From Nocardia elegans NBRC 108235 (GTDB lineage Bacteria > Actinomycetota > Actinomycetes > Mycobacteriales > Mycobacteriaceae), in assembly GCF_001612845.1 (NCBI RefSeq), contig NZ_BDBF01000042.1:1-64000 (forward strand): a stretch of 64,000 nucleotides of DNA, in the 5' to 3' direction. Made by a program: the position numbers and the translations under genes. Within the stretch, counting starts at the first letter, position 1; every line of letters starts with the position of its first letter. Positions 17,443 to 25,093 of the stretch are shown here, piece after piece. Under the pieces are notes generated by a model. That model ran no database searches, was not told the origin of the DNA, and saw only the letters and a list, made by a program, of their open reading frames with translations.

Positions 17443-18207
17443 TTATTCCGGATGTGCGGTATTTCCCGCGGGCACGGAGCCGGCATCGATCCGCAGGGGC
17501 GGAAGGGGGTGCCAGGACACCGGCACCTGGCGCATGAGCAAGGCACAGTCGAGTACTGCGGTGCCGGGCGGGAACCGGTCCCGGTCGTCGAAGACCGTGG
17601 ACCGAACCGAGCAGACCTCGACCGGCTCGACGTGCCACGAGCTCGTCTGGAGCTCGAGCCCATCGAGGTATTGACCGCCACGCGTGGCCGAGAATCCGGC
17701 CGAGCCATGCCGAAAGAAGTCCGATGCCTGCGCGAGATCCGCGAACAGTTCGCTGCCCTGGAACCGCTCGGCGGTCCGGACATCCACGCTCACGGAGAGG
17801 GCCTCGTCATGACTGGCGAAGGCCACGTGCAGGTCCTGCGTCGTCTCCCGCACGTCGAACCGCGCCAGACTGTGCTCACCCGGAAACAGTCGGCCACCGG
17901 CGAGGACATTGGCCACCGAGCCGCTGTCGCGACGCGAGATGTACACACCGGTCGTGCGTCCCTGCGGACCATCCCACTCAACCGCGATGCGATGTGCCGC
18001 GTTCTCGCTGCGCAGCCCGATCCAGCCGGGTAGCCGACTGGGTCGGAACTGGCCGAGGCGGATCAGGCAGATTCCGGCAACCGCCCAGCCGCCGACCAAT
18101 TGGGGCCGCATCGGCGGCGGCACCAAGCTCGCGGCAGCCTCAGGGTCGACGCGGTAGTTCACAAGAAGGCGTCGCTCGACGACGCTGGACATCCGCGGAG
18201 GTCTCAT
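17443..18207 (-). CDS. DUF2071 (YqjF-like) protein
   Basis: A 254-aa protein matching DUF2071/YqjF, an acetoacetate-decarboxylase-like fold. Recognisable stretches are RRLLVNYRVDPEAAASLVPPPMRPQ near the N-terminus and GWAVAGICLIRLGQFRPSRLP. Biochemical function is unknown for the family. The ATG at 18207 has AGGGGAA upstream and overlaps the ArsR stop codon by one base (TGATG), so the two are translationally coupled and expression is probably set by the ArsR protein. Confidence 0.78.
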   Translation of the reverse strand: MRPPRMSSVVERRLLVNYRVDPEAAASLVPPPMRPQLVGGWAVAGICLIRLGQFRPSRLPGWIGLRSENAAHRIAVEWDGPQGRTTGVYISRRDSGSVANVLAGGRLFPGEHSLARFDVRETTQDLHVAFASHDEALSVSVDVRTAERFQGSELFADLAQASDFFRHGSAGFSATRGGQYLDGLELQTSSWHVEPVEVCSVRSTVFDDRDRFPPGTAVLDCALLMRQVPVSWHPLPPLRIDAGSVPAGNTAHPE

Positions 18208-18542
18208 CAGGTTCCCCTGTTCTTGGTGGTTCGGGGTCTGCGCTGTCTGACGATGACCTGCTCCGGGCAGATCGCGCTCAGGAACCTGCCGACACACAAA
18301 GCCAGTCGTTCCTTGACAAGCGAGTAGAAGATTCGATTGGCGGCTCGGCGTTCTCGGACGAGCCCGGCTGCCTTGAGTACGCCAAGATGCCGGGAGATCG
18401 ACGGACCACTGATCGGAAACTTGGCGGCGATTTCCCCTGCGGTCAACTCGCCGGAGCGTAAATCCTCGAGGATCTGTCGGCGCGTGGGGTCGGCCAGCGC
18501 GCGGAACACTCCGGCTTCCTCTTCAGGCCCGATCTCGGTCAT
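18207..18542 (-). CDS. ArsR/SdpR-type winged-helix transcriptional regulator
   Basis: A 111-aa regulator. The winged helix runs VFRALADPTRRQILEDLRSGELTAGEIAAKFPISGPSISRHLGVLKAAGLV, with the recognition helix around SGPSISRHLGVLK. It lacks the metal-binding CxCxxC of arsenic sensors, like the SdpR/YczG branch. The C-terminal tail is basic (RQRRPRTTKNRG). It starts at ATG 18542, just downstream of the palindrome at 18551-18568, which is placed for autorepression. It forms an operon with the DUF2071 gene. Confidence 0.88.
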   Translation of the reverse strand: MTEIGPEEEAGVFRALADPTRRQILEDLRSGELTAGEIAAKFPISGPSISRHLGVLKAAGLVRERRAANRIFYSLVKERLALCVGRFLSAICPEQVIVRQRRPRTTKNRGT

Positions 18543-18550
18543 ATTTGGAT

Positions 18551-18568
18551 TTTAGCACTATAGCTAAA
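18551..18568. promoter_or_regulatory. Palindromic operator upstream of the ArsR-type gene
   Basis: TTTAGC (18551-18556) and GCTAAA (18563-18568) form a perfect dyad around ACTATA, 8 bp before the ArsR start codon in a markedly AT-rich stretch. It probably overlaps the promoter and serves as the ArsR binding site. Confidence 0.65.
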
Positions 18569-18846
18569 TAGCGAACAACGACAGGATTCCAGCCGTCAGA
18601 TCACATCGTGATCAGGGTGTTCGGTTCGCCAGTGGAGCAGCCCACGTATCCAACGCGGAAGGGTTCGATCGCACCGGCGATCGCTCCATATGACGATGGG
18701 TTCATCCCGAAGCCGGTCAAGCCATTGCTGTTGTTCATCGCGCGAGTTCTACCGGGACCTCGCGCTTTTCAGGCGCCGGGTGCAACCTCGGGGCCAATTG
18801 GTACGGCCGTACCACCGAGCACAGTTTTTGGCGAGTTGCGTTGTAG

Positions 18847-18882
18847 TTACGTTTAGTTGGATGCGACCAAACGTAAACGTAA
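18847..18882. repeat. Imperfect hairpin with TTACGTTT/AAACGTAA arms
   Basis: TTACGTTT (18847-18854) pairs with AAACGTAA (18875-18882), and inside TTGG pairs with CCAA around ATGCGA. The right half also carries the short direct repeat ACGTAAACGTAA. Possibly a protein-binding site. Confidence 0.45.
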
Positions 18883-18915
18883 TAACCAGAGGGGATTTCG
18901 GAGCGAAGCGCAGGG

Positions 18916-18950
18916 CTGACCTCCGATAAGGTTCACTTATCGGAGGTCAG
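18916..18950. repeat. Perfect 14-bp inverted repeat with 7-bp centre
   Basis: CTGACCTCCGATAA (18916-18929) and TTATCGGAGGTCAG (18937-18950) are exact reverse complements around GGTTCAC. There is no T-run and no gene ending here, so it is unlikely to be a terminator. The size (14-7-14) resembles a recombinase crossover site or a dimeric DNA-binding site. Confidence 0.65.
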
Positions 18951-19001
18951 GCAGGAACGAAATCCGCCGGCGCTTCCCGGCTTTCGTTTCGTGTCCTTCC
19001 G

Positions 19002-19029
19002 TTGGGAATGACGAAACAAACGCTACGAT
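19002..19029 (+). promoter_or_regulatory. Likely promoter of the coiled-coil gene, leaderless transcript
   Basis: TTGGGA (19002-19007) and TACGAT (19024-19029) are spaced 16 bp apart. The GTG start at 19036 lies 6-7 bp after the -10 element, so transcription would begin at the start codon. This agrees with the absence of a ribosome-binding site. Confidence 0.5.
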
Positions 19030-19035
19030 TCCCGC

Positions 19036-20178
19036 GTGTCGAGCATCTGTAACTACCCGGGCTGTACGCGCACCATCACTCGTGGCGGGACTCCGGGACG
19101 GCCATCGGAATATTGCGACCATCCCGAACACACGCGGTGGCGGGCATGGCGGGAGCGTCAGCGTCGTCAGCAGGAGGGTGAGGGGACGGAGACGAACGTC
19201 ACTGTGACGCAACCGGGTCCGGTGACCGCGGCCCGGTTGCGGGCCGACGAGTTGCTCACTCAGTTCCGGACTCTGGCCGACCAGCTGAGTAACACGCTGT
19301 CGGTCGCCGTGGCCGAATTGTCGACCCTGGCCGACCCCTCGGTGGCCGAGGCGCAGGTCCAGGCCGTGCAGGCCGATGCCGCGCGGCGCATCGCGGAGGC
19401 CGAGGTCGCCACCGTGGCAGCGGAGAAGGCGCGGCGCGAGGCCGAAGAAGCCCGCGACGCAGCCGAATCGGCGGCCGAAGACGCCGCCGCGGCCGCCGAG
19501 ACGGCCGAAGCGCGCATCACGGAGGCACTCACCGCACGCGACGACGCACTGCGGGAAGTGCAGCGCGTCAGCAAACAGGCGGCCGACGACGTATTCGCCG
19601 CACGCTCCGAGGCCGACGCCGAGATCCGCGCGGTTCGCGCGCAGTGCGCGCACGACATCGACGAGGCGCGGCGGCAGGCCGGCGAGCAAATCGAACTGGC
19701 GCGCACCACGTTCACCGCGGAACTCGAACAGGTGCGTCGCGACAGTGCCCAGCGGATCACCGCCGCCGGCGCCGAACGCGACCTGGCCGTCCAGCGCGCC
19801 GCCGACGCCGAACGCGCCATCGAGCGCGCCGAATCGGCCGTCGCGGAACGGAACCGGACCCTGGAGGAGACCAAGGCGGAATTGGCCCGCGCCCGCGGCG
19901 AGATCGACCGGATGCGGACGGAGGCGAACGCGGCACAACAGCGCGCCGCCGACGATATCGCCGCCGTGCGCGCCGAAGCCGCCGCGGCCGCCGAACACGT
20001 CGCGCAGCAGACCGCGGCCAGGCTCGCGGCGGTCGAGGACGCACGACGCCAGACCCTGGCCCGGGCCGAACGGGCCGAGGCGCAACTCGACGCCGAACTG
20101 TCGCGGCGGACCGACACGCGTACCGAGCGGGAAAGCGAATCAGGCACTGGCGCACCAGAAATGGCCGATCCCCGCTGA
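19036..20178 (+). CDS. Long coiled-coil protein with N-terminal zinc-knuckle-like motif (KfrA-like build)
   Basis: A 380-aa protein of unknown function. The N-terminus has C5-x4-C10 and C27-x-H29-x2-H32 around GRPSEYCDHPEHTRWRAWRERQRR, which looks like a small zinc-binding, basic DNA- or RNA-contacting module. From about residue 60 to 365 it is almost entirely an Ala/Glu/Arg-rich coiled coil. The build (DNA-binding head, long alanine-rich coil) recalls plasmid KfrA and nucleoid-associated or partition proteins, but the head is not KfrA_N. It starts at GTG 19036 without a ribosome-binding site. The palindromes upstream may be its own binding sites. No partner gene is adjacent. Confidence 0.75.
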   Translation: MSSICNYPGCTRTITRGGTPGRPSEYCDHPEHTRWRAWRERQRRQQEGEGTETNVTVTQPGPVTAARLRADELLTQFRTLADQLSNTLSVAVAELSTLADPSVAEAQVQAVQADAARRIAEAEVATVAAEKARREAEEARDAAESAAEDAAAAAETAEARITEALTARDDALREVQRVSKQAADDVFAARSEADAEIRAVRAQCAHDIDEARRQAGEQIELARTTFTAELEQVRRDSAQRITAAGAERDLAVQRAADAERAIERAESAVAERNRTLEETKAELARARGEIDRMRTEANAAQQRAADDIAAVRAEAAAAAEHVAQQTAARLAAVEDARRQTLARAERAEAQLDAELSRRTDTRTERESESGTGAPEMADPR

Positions 20179-20329
20179 CGTGGTGATCAATCACGCAATC
20201 AACCGGCGACAGGCTTGGAAACCACGCCGAGACCGAGTCGATCGTCGGCTTCGGCGGGGGCCGACCGCTATGCTCGTCAACTAATCAGCCACGGCTGCGA
20301 CGGGCGTCGTGGGAATCGAGAGGTGACAA

Positions 20330-21142
20330 GTGAACGACGACGCCATGCGAGCGCGGCAAGCAAGGCCGAGCGTGGCACGGGTATACGACTACATCCTCGG
20401 CGGACGGGACAACTACGGAGTCGACCAGAACCTCGCCGACTACTTCATCGACTTCCTGCCCGGTTCCGAACAGGTCGCGATCACCGCTCGCGCGGCCACG
20501 CTGCGCGCGGTACGCAGCATGTGCGCCAACGGAATTCGCCAGTACATCGATCTGGGATGCGGGCTGCCCACCACCGAGAACGTGCACGACGTGGTGCGCC
20601 GCCAGCATCCCGACGCGCCGATCGTCTACGTCGACAACGATCCGTTCGTCGTCGCCCACGGCCGCGCGCTGCTGTCGATCGACGATCGGATCGCGGTCAT
20701 GCAGCAGGACCTCTGTCAGGTTTCGGCCATCGCCGAGGACGCGAACGTGAAGCGGCTGATCAACTTCGACGAACCGGTGGGCCTGCTGTTCGGGGTCGTG
20801 CTGGCTTTCGTGGAGGACAACGAGAATCCCGCCGGTGTGGTCGGCGACTGGGCCGCCCGTGTCCCGGCCGGCAGTCAGGTCTACATCTCCCATTTCCGCT
20901 CCGGGCACAACCGCGAGACCAACACCACCGAGCGGAAGGTGCTCGACGCCTTCGGTCGAGGTCGCTGGCGTAACGACGACGAGATCGAGGCGCTGTTCGG
21001 CGACCTGGAACTGATCGATCCGGGCCTGCAGCCGTGCGCGCGTTGGTGGCCGCGCTCGGCCGCCGAGGATTCCGGCAGTGGCCGTGAACTCAGCGTGTGG
21101 GAGCAACTGATCGTCGCCGGACTGGCCCGCAAATCCGCCTGA
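20330..21142 (+). CDS. SAM-dependent methyltransferase, DUF574/Methyltransf_19 family (copy 1)
   Basis: A 270-aa protein with the family block SVARVYDYILGGRDNYGVDQNLADYF (about 15-40), the SAM-binding loop YIDLGCGLPTTENVHDV and the acidic motif VYVDNDP. These proteins are greatly expanded in Nocardia, Streptomyces and relatives; most have no known substrate. GTG 20330 is preceded by AGAGGTGAC. A paralogue lies at 31990-32811 in the opposite orientation. This copy has LCQVSAIAEDANVKRLI where the other has LRDPEAIFSHPDLRRLI, the more usual family form, so it is somewhat diverged. Confidence 0.87.
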   Translation: MNDDAMRARQARPSVARVYDYILGGRDNYGVDQNLADYFIDFLPGSEQVAITARAATLRAVRSMCANGIRQYIDLGCGLPTTENVHDVVRRQHPDAPIVYVDNDPFVVAHGRALLSIDDRIAVMQQDLCQVSAIAEDANVKRLINFDEPVGLLFGVVLAFVEDNENPAGVVGDWAARVPAGSQVYISHFRSGHNRETNTTERKVLDAFGRGRWRNDDEIEALFGDLELIDPGLQPCARWWPRSAAEDSGSGRELSVWEQLIVAGLARKSA

Positions 21143-21151
21143 GCCGCACCG

Positions 21152-21187
21152 GGATCGGCACCCGCGCTCAGCGCAGGGTGCCGATCC
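21152..21187. terminator. 12-bp perfect hairpin between convergent genes
   Basis: GGATCGGCACCC (21152-21163) pairs perfectly with GGGTGCCGATCC (21176-21187), with a 12-nt loop that contains the carboxylase stop codon. It lies 9 bp after the methyltransferase stop. Likely a bidirectional terminator. Confidence 0.65.
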
Positions 21188-24100
21188 AGCGGCGCGTCTG
21201 CGCCGGATCGATGACGTCGTCGAGTTCGAGTACCGTCGCGGCGGTGAGCGCCTTCCCGCTCTCGTAGGCGGCGCGGACCAGATTGTCGAATGCGGTGGCC
21301 CGCTGCACCGGATCCTCGATTGCCGCGAGTTCCTTCGCGAACCCCAGCCGCACGGCGCCCTCCAGACCCATTCCGCCGATTTCCCCGGTGGGCCACGCGA
21401 TGACGAAGCGCGGGGCGCGAAACGAGCCGGCCGCCATCGCCTGCGCACCCAATCCGTAGCCCTTGCGCAGAATGACGGTGCCCCACGGCACCGACATGGC
21501 GGCCGCGTCGATGAACAGGCGGCTGAACTTCGTGACGGTGGCATGGGTTTCGGCTTCCGGCCCGACCATGAAACCCGGTGTGTCACACAGCGATACGATG
21601 GGCAGCCCGTGTGCGTCGCACAGTCGCAGGAAGGCACTGAGCTTGTCGGCCGCCGGGGCGTCGATGGCACCGCCGAGGTGATGGCAGTCGTTGGCGATGA
21701 GCCCGAAGGGCCTGCCCTGCACGCGGATCAGCGCGGTGACCACGCCCGCGCCCCAATCGCGGCGCAATTCCAAGACCGAACCGGTGTCGGCGACCGCGGC
21801 GACGGCCGCGCGGATGTCGTAGGCGCGCAGCCGGTCCTGCGGCACCACATGGCGGGCCAGCCGCGGGTCCGGCTCCTCCCACGTGTCGAGGGCCCCTTGG
21901 AAATAGCCGAGATAGTCACGCGCGATCGCCACCGCCTCGGCCTCGTCGCTCGCGACGATGTGCACCACACCGTTGCGGCGCTGCACCCGCACGGGGCCGA
22001 TCTCTTCCGGTGCGTAGACACCCAGGCCACCGCCCTCGATCATCGCGGGCCCGCCCATGCCGATATTGGCGTCCGGCGTGGCGATGACGACATCGCACAT
22101 GCCGAGCAGCGCGGCATTTCCGGCGAAGCAGCGCCCGGACACGATGCCGATCAGCGGGACCGTGCCCGAGAGGGCGGCCATCGCACGGAAAGTCGTCACG
22201 TCCAGGCCCGAGATACCCGAGTGATCGGTGTCGCCGGGCCGTCCGCCGCCGCCCTCGGTGAAGAACACCACCGGAAGTCGCTGTTCGCGGGCCAGTTCCA
22301 GCATGCGGTCGGTCTTGGCGTGATTGCGCATGCCCTGAGTACCGGCCAGCACCGTGTAGTCGTAGGACATCACCACCGCCCGGGCGCGGTTGTGACCGAA
22401 TCGTCCGGCGTTGACGGTCGCCACGCCCGCGACGAGCCCGTCGGCCGGCGTATTCGCGATGAGATCCTCGATGCTGCGCCGGGAACGCTGCGCCGCCACC
22501 GCCAACGCCCCGTATTCGACGAAACTGTCGTCGTCGACCAGATCGGCGATGTTCTCGCGGGCGGTGCGACGCCCCAGCCGGTGTCGCTTGGCCACCGCCT
22601 CCGGGCGTGCGGCGTCGAGTCCGGCACGGTGGCGGGCCCGCACCTCCGCGAGATCCTCGCGTTCGGCGTCGAGGTCCACGGCGGTGAGGTCGGCGTGTTC
22701 GCCGTCGTGCTCCGCGTCGTCCCACACCAGCAGTGCTGCATGCGGATCCACCACCGTCGCGGGTTCGGCCAGCACCCGCACCACTCGCAACGACTGTCCG
22801 GCGCGGACCACGTGATGCATCTTCATCGCCTCCACGACGGCGACCTCGGCGCCCGCGGCCACCACCGTGCCCGGTTCGACCACGCTGATCACCGTGCCAC
22901 CCAGGGGTGAGCGCAAGACTTGCTCGTCATCGTCGAACTGCTCCGCCGGGGCCGGGGCACCGGTCGCGGGCGGTGTCGGCGGGGGAGCGGATTCCTCGGT
23001 TCGGCGCGCCAATTCGGCGCTGTGGCGTTCGAACCACAGGGTGTCGACCGTGGTGTCGCCGGGCAAGGCGTCGAGGACGGCCCGCTGCAGGGCGACCGTG
23101 GTGTCGACGCCGTCGATCGTGGTTTCGGCCAGTGCGTCGGCGGCGCGCCGCAGCGCTGCCGGACAGGTCGGTCCGCGGGCGATGATCTTGGCCAGCAGTG
23201 AATCGAAGCCGGCGCCCTGCCGCATCCCGCTGTAGGCGGCGGTGTCGACGCGCACACCGGATCCGGTCGGGGGAGTGAACCGGGTGAGCACGCCGGTGCT
23301 GGGCAGCACATCACCTGTCGCGCTAAGGATTTCGGCATTGACACGCACCTGCACCGCATATCCGCGGGCGGCGTGCGACAGCGCGAGATCGTTCAGTGTG
23401 TGGCCCTGAACGAGGTCGAACTGTACGGCCACCAGATCCAGGCCCGTCACCTCCTCGGTGACGGTGTGCTCGACCTGCAGCCGCGGATTGACCTCGAGAA
23501 ACCACGCGGTGTCGCCGCGCACCAGGAATTCGACCGTGATCACACCACGACAACCGACCGTTTCGGCCAGTCGTACCGCCTCGGCATGCAGGCGCTCGCG
23601 CATCTCCGGCGGGAGCGAGGGCGCGGGCGCGATCTCGATCAATTTCTGGCGGCGCCGCTGCACGCTGCAATCGCGATCGCCGACCGCGACCGCGCGCGAA
23701 CCGTCGGCGACGATCTGCACCTCGATGTGGCGGGCGTGTTCGACCAACGCCTCGGCATAGACGGTGTCGTCACCGAAACCCGCGCGAGCCTCGGCGCGGC
23801 AGTGTGCGTAGGCCTGCGCCAGTTCCTCGCGACGGCGCACCACGCGCATCCCGCGGCCGCCGCCACCGGCCGTCGCCTTGATCATCACGCCTTCGGGGTG
23901 AGCGAGGAGCAGGGCCTCGATCTGCTCGGGCCCGGCGGCGCCGGCGGTCGCGGGCAGCACCGCGACACCGGCCTGTTCCGCGGCACGCCGGGCCGCCACC
24001 TTGTCGCCGAAGGTTCGCAGCACCTCCGGAGCCGGCCCGACGAACACCAGTCCCGCTGCCGCGCATGCGGCGGCGAAATCGGCGCTTTCGCTGAGGAATC

Positions 24101-24341
24101 CGTAGCCCGGATGTACCAGCGCGCCCGGCCCCGCACTGCCGGCGGCCGCGACGACGGCGTCGATGTCGAGGTAGGCCGCGGCGCCCGAGCCCGGCAACCG
24201 GACCGCCTCGTCTGCCAGCCGCACCGGCATCGCGTCCGGCTCGTCCGCCGTCGACAACGCCCACGTGCCGTAGCCGCGCTCTCGCGCCGTACGCAACACA
24301 CGGACCGCCACTTCACCTCGGTTCGCCACCACCACCTGCAT
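21168..24341 (-). CDS. Fused acyl-CoA carboxylase (biotin carboxylase-BCCP-carboxyltransferase)
   Basis: A 1057-aa protein with all three parts of a biotin-dependent carboxylase in one chain. The biotin carboxylase domain (about 1-450) has the ATP-grasp motif KATAGGGGRGMRVV and FLEVNPRLQVEHTVTE. The biotinyl domain has EAMKM with Lys507 as the biotin site. The carboxyltransferase domain (about 570-1057) has SYDYTVLAGTQG and GRCFAGNAALLG. It would use ATP, bicarbonate and biotin to carboxylate an acyl-CoA; acetyl-, propionyl- or a longer acyl-CoA cannot be separated by eye. The ATG at 24341 gives the classic start MQVVVANRGEVAVRV. It is divergent from a TetR gene with a shared palindromic operator. 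Confidence 0.9.
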   Translation of the reverse strand: MQVVVANRGEVAVRVLRTARERGYGTWALSTADEPDAMPVRLADEAVRLPGSGAAAYLDIDAVVAAAGSAGPGALVHPGYGFLSESADFAAACAAAGLVFVGPAPEVLRTFGDKVAARRAAEQAGVAVLPATAGAAGPEQIEALLLAHPEGVMIKATAGGGGRGMRVVRRREELAQAYAHCRAEARAGFGDDTVYAEALVEHARHIEVQIVADGSRAVAVGDRDCSVQRRRQKLIEIAPAPSLPPEMRERLHAEAVRLAETVGCRGVITVEFLVRGDTAWFLEVNPRLQVEHTVTEEVTGLDLVAVQFDLVQGHTLNDLALSHAARGYAVQVRVNAEILSATGDVLPSTGVLTRFTPPTGSGVRVDTAAYSGMRQGAGFDSLLAKIIARGPTCPAALRRAADALAETTIDGVDTTVALQRAVLDALPGDTTVDTLWFERHSAELARRTEESAPPPTPPATGAPAPAEQFDDDEQVLRSPLGGTVISVVEPGTVVAAGAEVAVVEAMKMHHVVRAGQSLRVVRVLAEPATVVDPHAALLVWDDAEHDGEHADLTAVDLDAEREDLAEVRARHRAGLDAARPEAVAKRHRLGRRTARENIADLVDDDSFVEYGALAVAAQRSRRSIEDLIANTPADGLVAGVATVNAGRFGHNRARAVVMSYDYTVLAGTQGMRNHAKTDRMLELAREQRLPVVFFTEGGGGRPGDTDHSGISGLDVTTFRAMAALSGTVPLIGIVSGRCFAGNAALLGMCDVVIATPDANIGMGGPAMIEGGGLGVYAPEEIGPVRVQRRNGVVHIVASDEAEAVAIARDYLGYFQGALDTWEEPDPRLARHVVPQDRLRAYDIRAAVAAVADTGSVLELRRDWGAGVVTALIRVQGRPFGLIANDCHHLGGAIDAPAADKLSAFLRLCDAHGLPIVSLCDTPGFMVGPEAETHATVTKFSRLFIDAAAMSVPWGTVILRKGYGLGAQAMAAGSFRAPRFVIAWPTGEIGGMGLEGAVRLGFAKELAAIEDPVQRATAFDNLVRAAYESGKALTAATVLELDDVIDPAQTRRWIGTLR

Positions 24342-24354
24342 GCCGCCAGTTTGA

Positions 24355-24376
24355 TTGACATTGACGTCAACGTCAA
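24355..24376. promoter_or_regulatory. TetR operator in the divergent tetR/carboxylase promoter
   Basis: A 22-bp near-perfect palindrome built from four TTGAC/GTCAA half-sites around the perfect core TTGACGTCAA (24361-24370), with flanking TTGAC (24355-24359) and GTCAA (24372-24376). It lies 14 bp from each start codon, so binding would block both genes. Confidence 0.8.
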
Positions 24377-24389
24377 TATGCTGGACGGT

Positions 24390-25019
24390 ATGACCTCGTC
24401 GTGGAGTGTGCGAGCGGCCCGGGAGCGCTCGGATACAGACCGGCATCGTGCCCTGCTCGATGCCGCGGCCGACGTTTTCATCGAACGGGGCTACGCGGCG
24501 ACGACGGTGGCCGCGATCACCGCCCGGGCCGGTGTCTCCCGCGCGACGCTGTATGTCTACTTCGCCTCGAAGGACGAGATCTTCCACGCGCTCGCCACCC
24601 GGGTTCGCGACGAATTCCTCGCCGCCCAGGAACCCGAACTGGCCGATTCCGATCCGCGAGAGATGTTGCGCGCCACCATAGAATCGTTCGCCGAGGCGGT
24701 CCTGCACGCCGGCCCGCTGCTGCGGTTGATCGAAGAGCGCGGCGCCGTCGACCCCGAGATCGGCGAGCTGGCCGCCGAAATCTCCGAACGTCCCATCCGC
24801 CGCTTCGCCCGCTACCTGGACCGGGAACACCGTGCGGGGACCGTCACCCCCGCGGCGCCGGTTCGCGTGGTCGCCGAAACAGTCGGCTATGCGCTGACCA
24901 GCGGCATGCTCGCCCGCCGGGCCGATCCGCCGCCCGAGCGCGCCCGGTATCTGGCCGAGATGCGGCAGATCGCCGAAACCCTGCTCGGGCTGCGCCCGGC
25001 CGCCGATTTTTCGGCTTGA
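24390..25019 (+). CDS. TetR family transcriptional regulator
   Basis: A 209-aa TetR protein. The helix-turn-helix spans ALLDAAADVFIERGYAATTVAAITARAGVSRATLYVYFASKDEIFHALA (about 20-67). The C-terminal ligand domain is not of a recognisable subtype. Divergent orientation and the shared palindrome suggest it represses both itself and the fused acyl-CoA carboxylase, with an acyl-CoA or related metabolite as a plausible ligand (inference). ATG 24390 is used; ATG 24378 is in frame and would add four residues. The last codons overlap the promoter of the next gene. Confidence 0.88.
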   Translation: MTSSWSVRAARERSDTDRHRALLDAAADVFIERGYAATTVAAITARAGVSRATLYVYFASKDEIFHALATRVRDEFLAAQEPELADSDPREMLRATIESFAEAVLHAGPLLRLIEERGAVDPEIGELAAEISERPIRRFARYLDREHRAGTVTPAAPVRVVAETVGYALTSGMLARRADPPPERARYLAEMRQIAETLLGLRPAADFSA

Positions 25020-25046
25020 CCTTCACGTTACGGCAACTTCTACCGT
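25016..25046 (+). promoter_or_regulatory. MerR-type promoter with 19-bp spacer before the tipA-like gene
   Basis: TTGACC (25016-25021) and TACCGT (25041-25046) are separated by 19 bp, longer than the usual 17 and typical of promoters activated by MerR proteins. The spacer region includes ACGG and CCGT half-sites. The -35 element overlaps the tetR stop codon. Autoregulation by the encoded MerR protein is likely. Confidence 0.65.
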
Positions 25047-25093
25047 CGAAGACGAGGCCGGAGCGACCGGCCTCAGGACAGATGGGAAGCACC

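Larger units (their letters stand above)
18569..19035. other. Gene-free region rich in inverted repeats
   Basis: 467 bp without a convincing gene, between the divergent ArsR operon and the coiled-coil gene. It is AT-richer than its surroundings around 18840-18960 and contains an imperfect hairpin (18847-18882), a perfect 14-bp palindrome (18916-18950), a 7-bp dyad GTTTCGT/ACGAAAC (about 18985-19017) and a likely leaderless promoter. Confidence 0.6.

Noticed and set aside
18916..18950. 14-bp palindrome as an intrinsic terminator
   Set aside because: No T-run follows on either strand and no gene ends within 300 bp in a fitting direction.
18937..20147. Long minus-strand frames opposite the coiled-coil gene
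   Set aside because: They are the mirror of Ala/Glu/Arg-rich codons on a high-GC strand; composition is repetitive and there is no known domain.
21168..24830. Carboxylase starting at 24830
   Set aside because: The first 163 residues would overlap the divergent TetR gene and its operator; the conserved start MQVVVANRGEVAVRV is at 24341.
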